Part shown: piece by piece, positions 23,400 to 35,371 of the stretch
Layout of the letters: every line of letters starts with the position of its first letter
Numbering within the stretch: position 1 is the stretch's first letter
Origin: Gorsachius magnificus
Lineage: Eukaryota > Chordata > Aves > Pelecaniformes > Ardeidae
Direction of reading: 5' to 3'
Length of the DNA: 64,000 bases
Assembly (NCBI GenBank): GCA_034008185.1
Contig: CM067081.1
Coordinates: forward strand, 14,073,821 to 14,137,820
Notes under the pieces: model-generated
Databases searched by the model: none
Told to the model about the DNA's origin: nothing
What the model saw: the letters and a program-made list of their open reading frames with translations, nothing else
Translations under genes and position numbers: made by a program

Positions 23400-24060
23400 A
23401 CTACTTCTTCAGGGGCAGGATTGGGCAGACAGCCCAGGTGAGACATCAAAGGCTCTAGATCAGCTTGGAAATCTCACTCTCTGCAAAACAAAACTGTCAG
23501 GACCCTGAGGACACCAGCAGCTCTGCCTGGCCTCCCCTGACCTCCCTTCCCCTGCCCATGGCTCAGGAACACAATTCAGCCCAGTCCCTTGCCACAGCCA
23601 CACTGTGGGATGTTGGTCTCCAGCTCCCCACAGCCCTGCCCAGTCATGGGCCCCACTGAGCTGGGCCTAAGCATAAGCCAATGTCTTGGCCCAGTCTCAG
23701 CCCATCCCTGGCCCCAGGGAGGTGCACAATGCCCAGAGCTGTGGCTGCCCCTGGTGCCCCCTGGTTGCCAAGCCCTGTCATCCTGGGGAGCACCTGGCCC
23801 ACGGAGAGCTGTTGACCCTCCCTTCGCCCTGGCAAAAATATTCCTGGCATATTCTTCATGCCTGAAAATGGCAGACAAATAATTCTCAGCAGAGCATGAC
23901 AGTCCTCCAGCACTGCCAGGCAGACGGTTGATTTTCCAATGTCAAAATGATTAGCACATACTTGTGACAATGAGAGGTGGCCAGTTGCCAAGGAAGGAGA
24001 GTAACCCCTTCCCACACGAATGCCAGCTTCCCCACTCATGTTGGAGGCATCGGGGTCAAG
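23400..24060. other. GC-rich island, unclassified
   Basis: The sequence turns abruptly C- and G-rich (for example CCTCCCTTCCCCTGCCCATG and GCCCTGTCATCCTGGGG) and returns to AT-rich at about 24060. Open frames exist in both directions (60-130 codons), but they overlap and lack motifs. CpG dinucleotides are not strikingly frequent, so it is not a clear CpG-island promoter. It could be an unrecognised LTR or an endogenous retrovirus fragment; see the possible LTR starting at 24862. Confidence 0.4.
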
Positions 24061-24861
24061 GAAGCAATGGCCCTACAGATGCGTTAGCTCATGCAGAAGT
24101 TCTGGAGCACTGCTTATCATTTCAAATCTGGGAAATAATATAATTCCATCTTAATTATTCTGTTCCAACAATTCTGGAGTTTTCATCAGGTAAGTCTGTT
24201 TAATATATATATTTGCATTCGGTGTCATTAGACATTTCAGCAATGACTAGGGGGCCTTCTTTTGTAAAGGTCCACACACCTCTTCCTGCACTATTAACAG
24301 TGAAACTGTTGTGTTCCAGAGGACCTGACCACTCAGCATCTCTGACCACTGTTATAAGGACACCAGAGTGAACCACAACATGGGCCAGCCAAGGCTTCTG
24401 CACTGGCAGGAGCTGAATATTGAGTCAGAGAGCCTTTTCTAAGAGGTCTTTGTTCTGTGCAACATTAAGGAGGCCAATTTCCCTCTCTATCCTAGCACTA
24501 GGGCTTGAATAGCAATAAGGTCAGTGCAGGCACAGGTAAGCAAGACTTGGAAGGTCTGACAGGCAATTTTCATGCTGTGATTTGATGGGCTGAACTCCAG
24601 AGCATAAGGCTCCCTAATGGTACAGAAAATTACTTCCCTCTCCACATTTCTCCAGCCAGATTGCTGCCTCTTACACAACATCCTGTCCCAATGCCTAGGA
24701 CTTACCAAACGCCCCAGCAGTGGAAAGAGAACAGCTTCAGCACACCACTTCAGGTACTGTCTCTGTATTTTTCCAAGACTTAGCTCTTCTAGTTTTTTTG
24801 CACAGAAAAGTATCTGAAGAAACTAGAGAATCTTCCCAGGGCTAGAAGCAGGTAAAGTCAA
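24061..24861. other. Unclassified intermediate-GC stretch
   Basis: Minus-strand open frames of 67 and 73 codons (24200-24403, 24487-24708) have no recognisable domain. The segment lies between the GC-rich island and the possible LTR, so it may be part of one decayed retroviral insertion, but no gag or pol motif is visible. Confidence 0.35.
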
Positions 24862-25150
24862 TGTAACAGTCGATAAAAGATTTATGTACTTGCATTTTTT
24901 CATTAGCTTCACCTATGTTTTATTTTCAGCTATGTTTCTTTGTAATACACTTGTAGCCTCACCTGGCTGAAGCAGGTAACCCATTAATGGTTGTATTCAT
25001 TTATTTAAATGCAATGCCAAGAGGGTGCAGGGCATATAAGGCAGCAGAACATCACTAGCTTGGCATCACTCGCAAATCCATTCTTTCTAAAGTAATAAAC
25101 TGGCTTTGCTTCTTCCAGCCTTTAAAGATTGTATCTTTCTACTTCAGACA
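24862..25150 (+). mobile_element. Possible short LTR (TG...CA) with TATA and poly(A) signal
   Basis: It starts TGTAACAG and could end TTCAGACA. It has TATAAG at 25035-25040 followed 54 bp later by AATAAA at 25094-25099, then a TG/TT-rich stretch (CTGGCTTTGCTTCTTCC). TATA box, short gap, poly(A) signal and U/GU-rich tail in this order is the usual U3-R-U5 plan of a retroviral LTR. I see no target-site duplication and no partner LTR, so this remains a candidate solo LTR. Confidence 0.35.
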
Positions 25151-28100
25151 AAAAAAATTCAGTCCTTCAGTTTGTGAATAGTTTTCAACCTTCCATGGAG
25201 GGCAGCCGGCACCTACTGGAACATGGAGTTTTACAGCAGGATTTACACATGCACTTTGGCAATCACAGGAGCACTAGAAAGGAACTGCTGGGATTAAAGC
25301 TATGAATACAGAGAAGGCAGATGTAAAGCAGATGAGAAGAAAATAGCATGTAAATGTATGATGGGTCAAGTTGTAAGAACATGCTGCCAGGAATGAAAAG
25401 GTGCTATAGCAGAAGAGAAATAGTTTACCCTTTACCTAAATTACAGACAATGTGGTGAATTAATCATTCCGTGAGAACAACAATGCTTCATGGAACTTGC
25501 TTGGCTCTGAATTTTGGATTCCATTTTGGCATAGAATTTTGAGATGAATATTTATATGGACAAGATTGAGTTCCTTTCACTTAAAAAAAAAAAAAAAAGC
25601 AGCACCTCCTATATACTGGTTCTACTGTCTGAAAACATGAACAGGAATCAAAAGAAATCAAAACTGTATGTTTGTGAGGCTGGACCTAGTTTGGGTGCCT
25701 CATATATAACTTGACAAACAAGCAATGGTCCTGCTACTTTAGTCACTGGAAGCTAATTAACTTTACTCAAATGTGTATGCTTATGGGTTGATGATGTATT
25801 CAACATGATAGCAAAAGAAGGCAGCTCTTGCCCAGCTGCTTAATGTTCAAAATACTCAAGTGCCTGAACATGGCCAGTGTAATCTATTTCTAGTAGTTTG
25901 CAGCCTGAGCTGAGCACTACAAATTCTAAGCTCTCTTAAAATATTCAACTTCCTGGATGAAAAATTGTTGTCCTTTTTCCTCTCTGTGCCATTCTTTCCC
26001 CGTCCTTAAAAAAAGGGACAGCTGTTCTGTACCCATGAATAGAAGGCTCTGTTCTATTTCATTACTAACAGAGATTAGTAGTACCTCTCAAGAAGAGAAG
26101 TTAAATGCTTGTTGAGGCTAAAGGCTCTGTATTTTAATTTTCTATGGCTTGTCAGTATGCTTTTATTTATACTGTAATATCAATGCTTCTTTAAAAGTTA
26201 CGAATTTCAGTATTGCTTTAGCTCACCCAATCCAACACCGTATTCAGGGTGTAATGAGAGTGTCATCAATGTATAGTTTGCAAGTCAGTGCTAATGTTTT
26301 ATATGACATCTTCCTAGCTTTTATTTAGTGCCTGAAGACTGTAGGAAAATTAGTGTTGGTTTTATCAGTAAAAATAGTGAAAAAAACCCTAAATCATAGC
26401 TGTTGCTCTTAGTTATATATTTTTATATTTTATCTTCTCAAGTTAAAAATTTTAGAGATCTGACTATATATATATATTTTTTTTTTTTTTTTCCTAGAGG
26501 ACAAAATAAAAACAGTAGAGGTATTAGAGAAAAATAACATATAATTAATGTATGCTTAAATTATTAAAAAGATGAGTCTTACTGAACACAACAACTGGTC
26601 AAATGGTAACACAAAGCAAAATAAGATTCCAAAAAGTACATCTTAGCAAAAAAGAAAAGAATTGAGAGGGGAAACCAGGAGTATGATTATAATTACAAAA
26701 ATGGATGAATAGTAGCTATTTATCCTACTGATCTATCACTTGTCTTGTCCCCTGACTTGGAGGTGCCACTTACCAAATATACTAAGAAAACTATCCCCAC
26801 CTGAACTAAATGACAATTTCTCTCTGACATTTTTGGTATTGCATAGTGTTTGAAAGTGACTTCTACTGTTTGGTCTTGATTAGGAAGGTATGTTAGCCTA
26901 TCTACAGCATCACATGCAAAGTGATATCTGGCTGGAGAAAAACTGAAGATGTTGCATATCTTTTGTACTACATAGACCTCAGTTTCATGTACTGTGCTGG
27001 CTTTTTCTCCATCAACAGTTTTGCTGCAATAGTGCCATAAATTTAATTACAGATTTCCAAATTTGCAACAGTGTGAGTGTGCAATAGTGTGGAATGTAAT
27101 TGGAAGTGAGCTGGAAGTTCATCACTAAATTAATGATATTTACTGAAAATTCATGAATTAGCCTTGAGCTGGACTGATGTACTACAAAGACCTTTTTTTT
27201 TCATCCTCCCCCAAAATCTGCCACATTTTATTAAATTACTGCCTGTGCAGTTATGAAACATCAAGGAGAGACATCTATAGTACAAATGGATTGAATAGAT
27301 TGCAGCATGATTGTCACATGTCCATCAGCCATGACAAGAATACAAGAAAAGAACTTGTAGAATCCAGGCCAATAATCCAGGGGAAACTGTTGAGGAAGGA
27401 AAAAAAAAAAAAACAGAATGGGGTATGATGGGTCATAATAAGAGAACATGCTAGTAAAATAAGGTTCTGTAGGAGAGAAAAAAGTAAAAACCCAGTGTTA
27501 TTATTTATTTAAATTACATGGGCACATGGATAGATTAATTATAGGAAAGAGAGCAAGATCAAAGATTTGTTTAAAATATACTAGAGATTTGTCCTATAAC
27601 AAAAGGAGATAAGGCTTTGAATGTGAAAGCAAAAGATAACTAAGAAACGGAAAAGCAATTAACATAATATTTTTTTAAAAAATCTTTTAATAGCTGCACT
27701 GTGTTAAACAATCATCAGAAGTCTATGGGTTTGGGATAGCTCTTAAAGAGCAATTAAGCAGAAAGTCCTACTAAGCTATCTACCCAAAGCTTTCACATCT
27801 GACTTTTTTTTTTTGCAGAACTTCATGGTCCCTCACCAGCCTTTGGAGTTACACTGAAAATACTGTAGTTTACAGAAATCTCTGTCCTAGAAGTTTATGA
27901 GTATAATGGTTCAGGCAAAGTGATACAGTCTTCTCTCATACATAGTTATTGACACTAAGCTCATATGTATAATCAGTTGCATTCAGATTAACCATTTTGG
28001 TAATAAACCAATTTTATATTACCTTTATATGAATTTTTTTATATTTTCTATAAAACAATTTATAATTATCAATTAATTACTTAATGATCCATACCAACAC

Positions 28101-28877
28101 CTATTAACACTACCAGTTTCTCTACACTTCTGACGTAGTAATGTTCATACTCACCTTCTCAAAAACGTACTGTTTATTACACTGTGTTAATTTATAAGAA
28201 AGCTGTTATTGGTGCTTTTGTTTTTTTCATTGTCAAGCTTAGTTCTGGTTGATATACAGAACCCAAAAGAAGGGGGGAACAATTAATATCTCCTTCTACA
28301 ACCCCTGCTCTTTTGAAGTAGTGTTGAATAAGTAATGATATACTACAAGATTTAAAGCCCAGCAAGAATCCAAAGCCTTCTGTGGTACTTATAATACTGC
28401 AGTTTAAAGGCAAACTGCTCTGACTCCATAGGCAATCCTTTTGAAGATTCTCATCTCAATGAGAAATTAGCCTTTTAATTGAAAAGGCAATTTTTATTAA
28501 AACATCTTTTATCAAACTGAAGTAAAAGCAGATGTTTACAAACTGGTGTCTTGTAAGTGGACACATGTCTAAGCGTGTGCTTATGCCTGGGTACCTGAAA
28601 ATAAAACCAAAACCAACAGCTTTATAAAAGGCTACCATTATATCTGAAATATATAAACAAAAATCTTATGACCTCTATAATGAAGTCGTCCTGAACTTTT
28701 TTTCTAATTGGGTAAAGGCTTTTTTTCTTGAGGGCAGAAGATGTTTTAGTTTGGGTTTCTTTTTTACTGTTTTAGGACTCTAAAATAGAATCTCACACTA
28801 ATATCTACCAGGGATGCTCCCAAACGATGCAAATCTGTGTATCCTTATAAAATAATAGTTTGAACAAAGAGATCTGT
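25151..28877. other. AT-rich non-coding stretch
   Basis: No gene or named repeat recognised. It contains A- and T-runs (for example 25584-25598 and near 26478) and short frames without motifs. Confidence 0.5.
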
Positions 28878-29072
28878 TTTTACATAGCACTTTCAAACAA
28901 AGCCTTTAACACATAGTTATTAAGCCTTACATTACCCTAGTGAATAAAGCAAATATTAATTTTTAAATGAAAAAAACCCCAAAAAAACAGAGGACAAAAG
29001 TTTCCCAAAATCATACCCAAGGATAAAGGTGAAGATACAGTCTGGGAGTTTTGACTAAATTGCTGACCACTG
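28878..29072 (-). repeat. Ancient MIR/amniote-SINE-like remnant
   Basis: On the plus strand the order ACATAGCACTTTCAAAC, AAGCCTTTAACACA, TTATTAAGCCTTACATTACCC, TAGTGAATAAAGCAAATATTA, CAGAGGACAAAAG, TCATACCCAAGG follows the complement of old tRNA-derived SINEs. In those the pattern is TATAGCACTTTACA...AAGCCTCACAACACCC...GAGGTAGGTAAATATTA...CAGA-GAGG...AAGGTCAC. It is heavily diverged and the family name is tentative. Confidence 0.45.
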
Positions 29073-29440
29073 GATATATCATATCAGGCATTTTAAAGGG
29101 AGTTTTCTCTGTGGTAACTTGTTAAACATGTAGTTACAGTTACGATTGAGAATTTGCCTCTGGTTTCAAAGAACGAGCTTAACAGGCAACTGAGATCTAA
29201 AGATCTCTTAGGTATTTTAAGGGAATCACATTCTGAAGGAAAGATCAACATTCAGCTTCTACATGAAGGAATAGTGCCTTAACCACAGCCTTTTCTGGGC
29301 TGGGGTCAACATTAGAGATGATTATGTTTTTCAGAGGAAAATTTCAACACTTGGCAAAAACAATTAAACAGTAACTTTCTCACTCACAATCATATCATGA
29401 TTTGATGGAAATTTCTCAGCCTTTATCAGTTTGTCAGATG
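29073..29440. other. AT-rich non-coding stretch
   Basis: No feature recognised between the SINE-like remnant and the minus-strand CR1. Confidence 0.5.
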
Positions 29441-29863
29441 ATCAAAGAATCACTGATGTTGGCAAGAACCTCTGGAGATTATCTAGTCCAAGCACCCTGC
29501 TTAAGCAGGGTCACCCACAGAAGGTTGCTCAGGGTCATATCTGATTAGGTTTTAAATTTCTCCATTACAGAAGACTCCACAGCCATTCTGGGAAACCTGT
29601 TTCAGTGTAAGACCATACACACAAGAAAAATATGTTTTCTTATATTTCAATGAAATTTCCCATTTTTCAGTTTGTGCCCATTGCTGCTTGTCCTTTCATG
29701 GGGCACTACTGAGAAGAGTCTGACTCCATCTTCTTTACTCTCCCCTAAAAAGTATTTAAATACATTGATAAAAGCCCTCTGAGCTTTCCCTTCTCCAGCT
29801 GAACAGTCCCAGTTCTCTCAGCCTCTCCTCATATGACAGATGATTGAAGCTCTTAACCATCTT

Positions 29864-30115
29864 ACAGCCTTTCAGTACCTAAAGGGGGCCTATAGGAAAG
29901 ATGGGGATAATCTTTTTAGTAGGGCCAGCTGTGACAGGACAAGGGGTAATGGTTTTAAACTAAAACAGGGTAGGTTTAGACTAGATATAAGGAAGAAATT
30001 CTTTACAATGAGAGTGGTAAAACACTGGAACGGGTTGCCCAGAGAGGTGGTGGAGGCCCCATCCCTGGAAACATTCAAGGCCAGGTTGGATGGGGCTCTG
30101 AGCAACCTGATCTAG
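29864..30115 (+). pseudogene. CR1 ORF2 C-terminal remnant
   Basis: About 83 uninterrupted codons encode the CR1 ORF2 tail: the AFQYLKGAYR block, [43 protein letters not shown] and LDGALSNLI before a TAG stop. The RT and endonuclease domains are absent because the insertion is 5'-truncated. The open frame also reads upstream into the host CR1 DNA by chance (from 29840), so the apparent start there is not a gene start. The intact reading suggests relative youth, but there is no reason to think it is expressed. Confidence 0.88.
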
Positions 30116-30202
30116 TTAGCAGTGTCCCAGCTCACTGCAGGGGGGTTGGACTAGATGATCTCTAGGGGTCCCTGCCAACCCAAAACATTCTATGATTCTA
30201 TG
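29864..30202 (+). mobile_element. CR1 3' insertion nested in an older CR1
   Basis: A 339-bp 5'-truncated CR1 lies in the opposite orientation inside the minus-strand CR1. It begins at ACAGCCTTTCAGTACC and ends with two ATTCTATG octamers. The five bases ATCTT lie directly before it (29859-29863) and directly after it (30203-30207), consistent with a short target-site duplication. Its frame is still open to the normal stop, so it is younger than its host. Confidence 0.93.
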
Positions 30203-31110
30203 ATCTTCAGGTCCCTTTGCTGGACTCTCTCCAGTATGTCCATGTCTCTTTTGTACCAGGTAGCCCAGCACCAGACACAGGACTCCAGATGTGTCTCACC
30301 AGGACTGAGCAGAGGGGAAGGATCACCTTTCTTGACCTGCTGGCAACTCTTTGTCTAATGAAGCCCAGGATCTTGTTGGCCTTTTTTGCTGCAGGAGCAC
30401 ACTGCTGGCTCACAGTCAGCTTGATGTTTACCAGGACCCCCAGATAAGCCAAGATGCTTTTCAGATGGTTGACCCCAGCCTGTCCTGGTGCCTGGGATTA
30501 TTTCTCCCTAGGGGAAGCACTTGAAATTTCCTTTTGCTGAACTTCATGACGTTCCTGTCTTCCTGGTTCTCCAACCTGTTGAGGACCTTGTGAATATCAA
30601 CACAACTCTCTGGTATCAGCCACTCCTCCCAGTTTTATCATTTTGAAACGGGCTGAGGGTCCATTCTGTTGCATTTTCCACATCATCAGTGAAGATGTTA
30701 AATGGTATTGGACACAATATTGACCCTTTAGTAGCTGGCCTCCAGCTGGACCTTGTGTCTCTGATCACAACCCTTTGATCAAGAGTTCAGCCAGTTTTTA
30801 CCTCTGTTCACTTATCTAGTCCATTCTTCATCATTTTTTTTTCATATGGATATGATGTGAGACAGTGTGAAAGCCTTACAAAAGTCAACATAAACAACAT
30901 TTACTGGTCGCCAGTGAGAAAGTCAACTCATTGTAGAAGCCTTCCAGGTTGGTGGGTTATGATTTCCCCTTCAAAAATCCATGCTGGCTTCTCCCAAACA
31001 CATTCCTGTGATGTGAGGCTGACCAGCCTGTAGTTCCCTAGATCCGTTTTCTAGCTCTTCCTGAATACATCAGTGACATTTGATTTCTTTCTGTCCTCAG
31101 GAGTCCCCTC

Positions 31111-34100
31111 ACTTCATCCTAGCCTCTCATTACCGTCACCTATCACATAGTTACAAAGTCTCAAAAATTACTAAGCAATAATTACTTTGCAATAAATATA
31201 TATATTAAAAATCACAAACAAAACCCAGAAAAAAACAACCCTGAAGTGATTGTTCGTATAGAATATTTGTCATAGTTCTAGGTGTATTGAACTGTGTTTG
31301 ATTAGAGTGTAATACATTTTAGAAGACAACATATAACTGAGTATCATTTTTTCTTGAAAGACACCTTTGCATTCAACTAGCAATTACTTAATATCACTCA
31401 GGGAAATGCAAACCAGGAGAAACAAAATAAATCAGAAGATAGTATAGAATCAAGAATTCCATACAGCAATAGTTTGATTACTTTAATGAGGTAAACAGTA
31501 CAATAAATGCAATTGTACTTTAAATGTAGGACAATTGTTTGTCCAGTTTCTAAACCCATGGCATAGGACATTTATATAAATCTATTTAAGTTAGGCAGGT
31601 CTTCCTTTCTATTCTGTTTTAATTGACAAACCATCCTGGAAATACTCATGGGAAGAAATAAATTTAAGACAAAGAGAAAATAAATTGAGGGGCAGAATCA
31701 TAGATGATTGGAACTCTAATAATTTTAAGGAGAGTAAACCTGGAAAAGACCATGAATAGGGAATAATATGAAGAGAAAAAAAATCAGAGTTCAATGCATC
31801 ATCTTTACTATGTCTACTGAGTTTCAGGTTTTATCTCAATTTTGTATGTAAAAGAGAACATAGGGAATTACTGCAAAAAAATCACCCACTTTAACAGCAG
31901 CTGCAGATTCCTTGTACCTTGCATTATTTATTAATAAAAAAAAATGTGTTGTGGTGGGTTTTTTTTTATTCCAGTGATTCTTTTTCCCACACGCTTCAGA
32001 AGCCATTAAAATGAATGTAATCTTTTCTTCTCCATGGGAGTGACATCACTAGCTGCATAAGATTTCCTGAGACTAGAAAAATTGTAAGAAAGGTCTGTCT
32101 CCACAATCTCTTTTTAACTCATAGGTAGAACATAGTTGAAATGGTTCCAAGAGGGCCGTAAGCACTTACGTTATCATACAAAATGGAGAACTGGAACACT
32201 GACAGTGGGGAAAATGAGAACACTTATTATACACGTGAGTCAGTGTTTAAGAAGAGACAATTACTTGCGAAGTCGCTAATTAGATCTCTGAGTCTTATTT
32301 CAACTCTACTTTAGGCAGCACTTAGTCTCTTATGTATATTGAATGGAAATTCGCTTTCTACAATCAAATGACTATGAGAACAATTATTTTATGAACACTC
32401 CTCTTCATAATTTCGAATATGCCTTTTCCTTCATGCCACTTGTACCAGGATTTATGGAGAAGGAGGTTATGGGATAAGTATTTCTCCTTTCTCTGGATAT
32501 TTCCCCCTGTTGAAGAGCCTGTTACTGAGGAGTTCAAGACTAATTCTATTTAGAGTAGAATACAGAGCCTGAGAATCAGATCTTCTAAGTTTATGACCAG
32601 TGTAAAATACTGTATAGTTTATGTGTGGCAACAAGGGCCTGGATTTTATAATTTCAAGATGTTCACTCCAGCCTTATGTCCTTACATGACTACTACACAA
32701 TTAGTGTAATCACAGTTCCTAATTTAGTTAGGATTCACTTACCAAGTGAATCTTTTAATGACAGAACTGACTTCCTGAATTTCTCTGGGTGTGGAGCCTC
32801 AAGGCCCAGTCAATCTTATTTTGATACAGCTAAAAAAATAGCTTTCCAACCATTGTAACGGTGCACACTTATCTCAGTTTTGGTCCTTCATTCAGTTTAT
32901 GTGACAGCAGACATTTACCATGACATGCTGTAAAGATGACTTGCTAATTCCTCAAAGATTGTAAACATGTAAAAAAACATATAAAAAAACCCAACAAACA
33001 CAACATTTTGCATGCACATATGCCCATGCCAAGTTCCATTCAGCTCAGCAACATCACATTTTGGCCGTGACCACTTGCCTCTTTTACTTTGTAACTTAAT
33101 CTGCCACATTCTCACTGACACTTTGAGCAATGCCAGGTCCTTAACATCCTCTTTTATTCCAAACCTGAGTTTTCAGAGTAATGAATTATGGCACAGAAGA
33201 GGGAGTTAAAGAACAATTTTGCTCCTCCCATATTGATGGTCTAGCCTCTTTCTCCTTGGGGAGCCTTGCATGTGACAGTTTGTCACACCCCCCTTAAAAA
33301 TGTTCAGCCAGATTTAATTGATGAAAATCAAGCAGTTTAACATAATGCAACTTTTGGGTGTGTATTAAGGAAAGAAAAGGGGGGCAGGGAGGAGCAGAGA
33401 AGAGGTGACTTCAGAGATGAGTAAAATGTTTCATTTTGGGGTAATAAACCTATGAAGCATTAGCCCAGCTTTGTCTGTGAATATGTCAGGTTTATGATAT
33501 GTGCAGTTCGTTGTTTAACTAATAAACTGATGGATATTAACTTACTGATACTGGTTACCTAATAGATATTAGCTTAATTTATAATCTAATGTAGTATAAG
33601 ATTTTTTAATATATATCTACACAGCTCCTAGTACAGTGAATAAAGACTGTGATCAAAATCACAATTTTAACACTACTAATAATGATACAGATACATTTAA
33701 TGGACTGTCAAATGGGGAAGAACCTCTTATTTCTGTGAGGTGTTATTATCACATTATTGCCTGCACCTAGAAAAGTCTTAATGGTATGTTAATCCTGCGG
33801 ATCTATTTCACTATTAAACTATCTATAAATCCTAACTACAGTTCTAAATAATGGGCTTCATAAAACGTAACTTCATTTTTATAAACAGACATCATCCTGG
33901 GTTCATTAAAGACAGACAATTGACAGACAGTATACAGAGAGTGTTAGAGTACTCTACTCCAGCAGCTCACAAAATAAATCCATGGCAATTTAATCTCAAG
34001 AAAGGGAGAAGGTTTCTGATAAACTCAAATGGAACGGTTTTGACCTTATGGGGAACAGACCCATAATTTATGAAACAGATGGAAACTCTTTACTGAAAAG

Positions 34101-35371
34101 TGTAGTGTGAATGAATGACTAGATCTAAACCATTTGCACTCTTGTACCTCTTGTGCCTCTCTGGAATACAAGTCTGCCACCACAAATGATCGCGGAAGTA
34201 GAATAGCCACACTCTTAGATAATGCTTTATCACGGCACCTGCAAGAATGACAAGCAAAAAGAAAAAGGGTTGCAGTTACAAGGCAGTAAACACTTCCATG
34301 AAGTTCTATTAAAACAGCTGAATTCTACTAGTCAATAAGAAAATATCTAGATTATTAAGACTCATATGTTAAACTGAGCAGGCCTTTAGGTGTTTGATTT
34401 CAAATTTGTTTTTTACTTTTTAGACATTTCTTTGCTTTTCCAAATGGATGTTGAGTTTTAAAAATTTTGATAGAAAAGTAGTTCCTTGGTATTTTAGACC
34501 TGTCAGCAAGCATGTTATGCAGGCTGCTGAGCTGTTGTTTTGCAGTTTGCTGAGAGGACTCCTTTTCTAAAACCCTAGCTTTGATTTTCCACATTTTTAA
34601 ACACTGTGATCAATAAATAGATATTATTAATTGGTCTTGCAATGACTTTTTTTTTTTTAAATAGTAAAGCTTGAAATAATACAGAAAAATAATTCCAGGC
34701 TTTACTGAAAAACAGCAGTTATTCCAAATTCAGTTGTCTATAAACCTCCTTATACCAGTGCTGAGAGTTTTAGCTTTTGTGAAAAGATTTCTATAGCAAA
34801 AGAAAACACATAGAAATGCCAAAAATATCTGAAAGGGGAAAAAGAAAATGTAGACTAGCATGCCTTTTGATTGCGACAGACAAAATACTCAATATAAATA
34901 ACCTGCCTCCAAACCTAAATGTCAGTTAAAATCATTCCGTATCTGAAGTGACTTACTATTCTCTAATTCGCAGGTACTTTTTGGAATTCTTGGAAAAGCT
35001 CAGCTCTGTCTTCTGCAGCCATGTGACATGACTCAGACCTCATCAGGGATGCATTTGTCGCCCAAGACAGAAATATATAAAGCAGGATAGTGTGGTGTGC
35101 TGCACTATGTAGCATCATTCAGGTACAGTGCTATTGTAATGTTATTGGTGGTACAAATTGACAGAAGCAAGAGATAAGCATTCCTAATTCAGTCGTGAAT
35201 GACCATGGTGATAATCAATGATATTTTTCCTTTGTAAAATCCTAAAAGTAAAGTCTTTAAAGAGCATTTTGGGTTTGTTTGGCTTTTTTTCTGACTGTCC
35301 ACAAATCTGACACCACTCCAAAACATGAAATATATTCCATAGCAAGGGAAGATGTGCCTTAACCTTATAGG
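31111..35371. other. AT-rich non-coding stretch
   Basis: No gene recognised. A small near-palindrome TGTGACA-GTT-TGTCACA sits at 33271-33287. Around 35020-35080 a TGACTCA-type (AP-1/Maf-like) site is followed by TATATAAAG, a promoter-like arrangement without a visible downstream coding region. A T-run lies near 34648. Confidence 0.45.

Larger units (their letters stand above)
29441..31110 (-). mobile_element. CR1 retrotransposon, minus strand, split by a younger CR1
   Basis: The element is read from about 31110 down to 29441 and is interrupted at 29864-30202. It runs from just before the RT NVTxVF block, through a YVDFCKAF catalytic block (complement of 30870-30895) and an NIF block (near 30690), to the ORF2 tail. 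Its 3' UTR ends as ATCAAAGAATCACTGATG on the plus strand. The Asp after KAF is lost and frame shifts are frequent, so it is dead. The host sequence resumes in register after the insertion (AACCATCTT / ATCTTCAGGTCCC), showing one element cut in two. Confidence 0.9.

Noticed and set aside
23465..24039. Overlapping GC-rich frames as a gene or CpG-island promoter
   Set aside because: Several frames overlap on both strands without motifs, and CpG is not notably enriched; composition alone explains the open frames.
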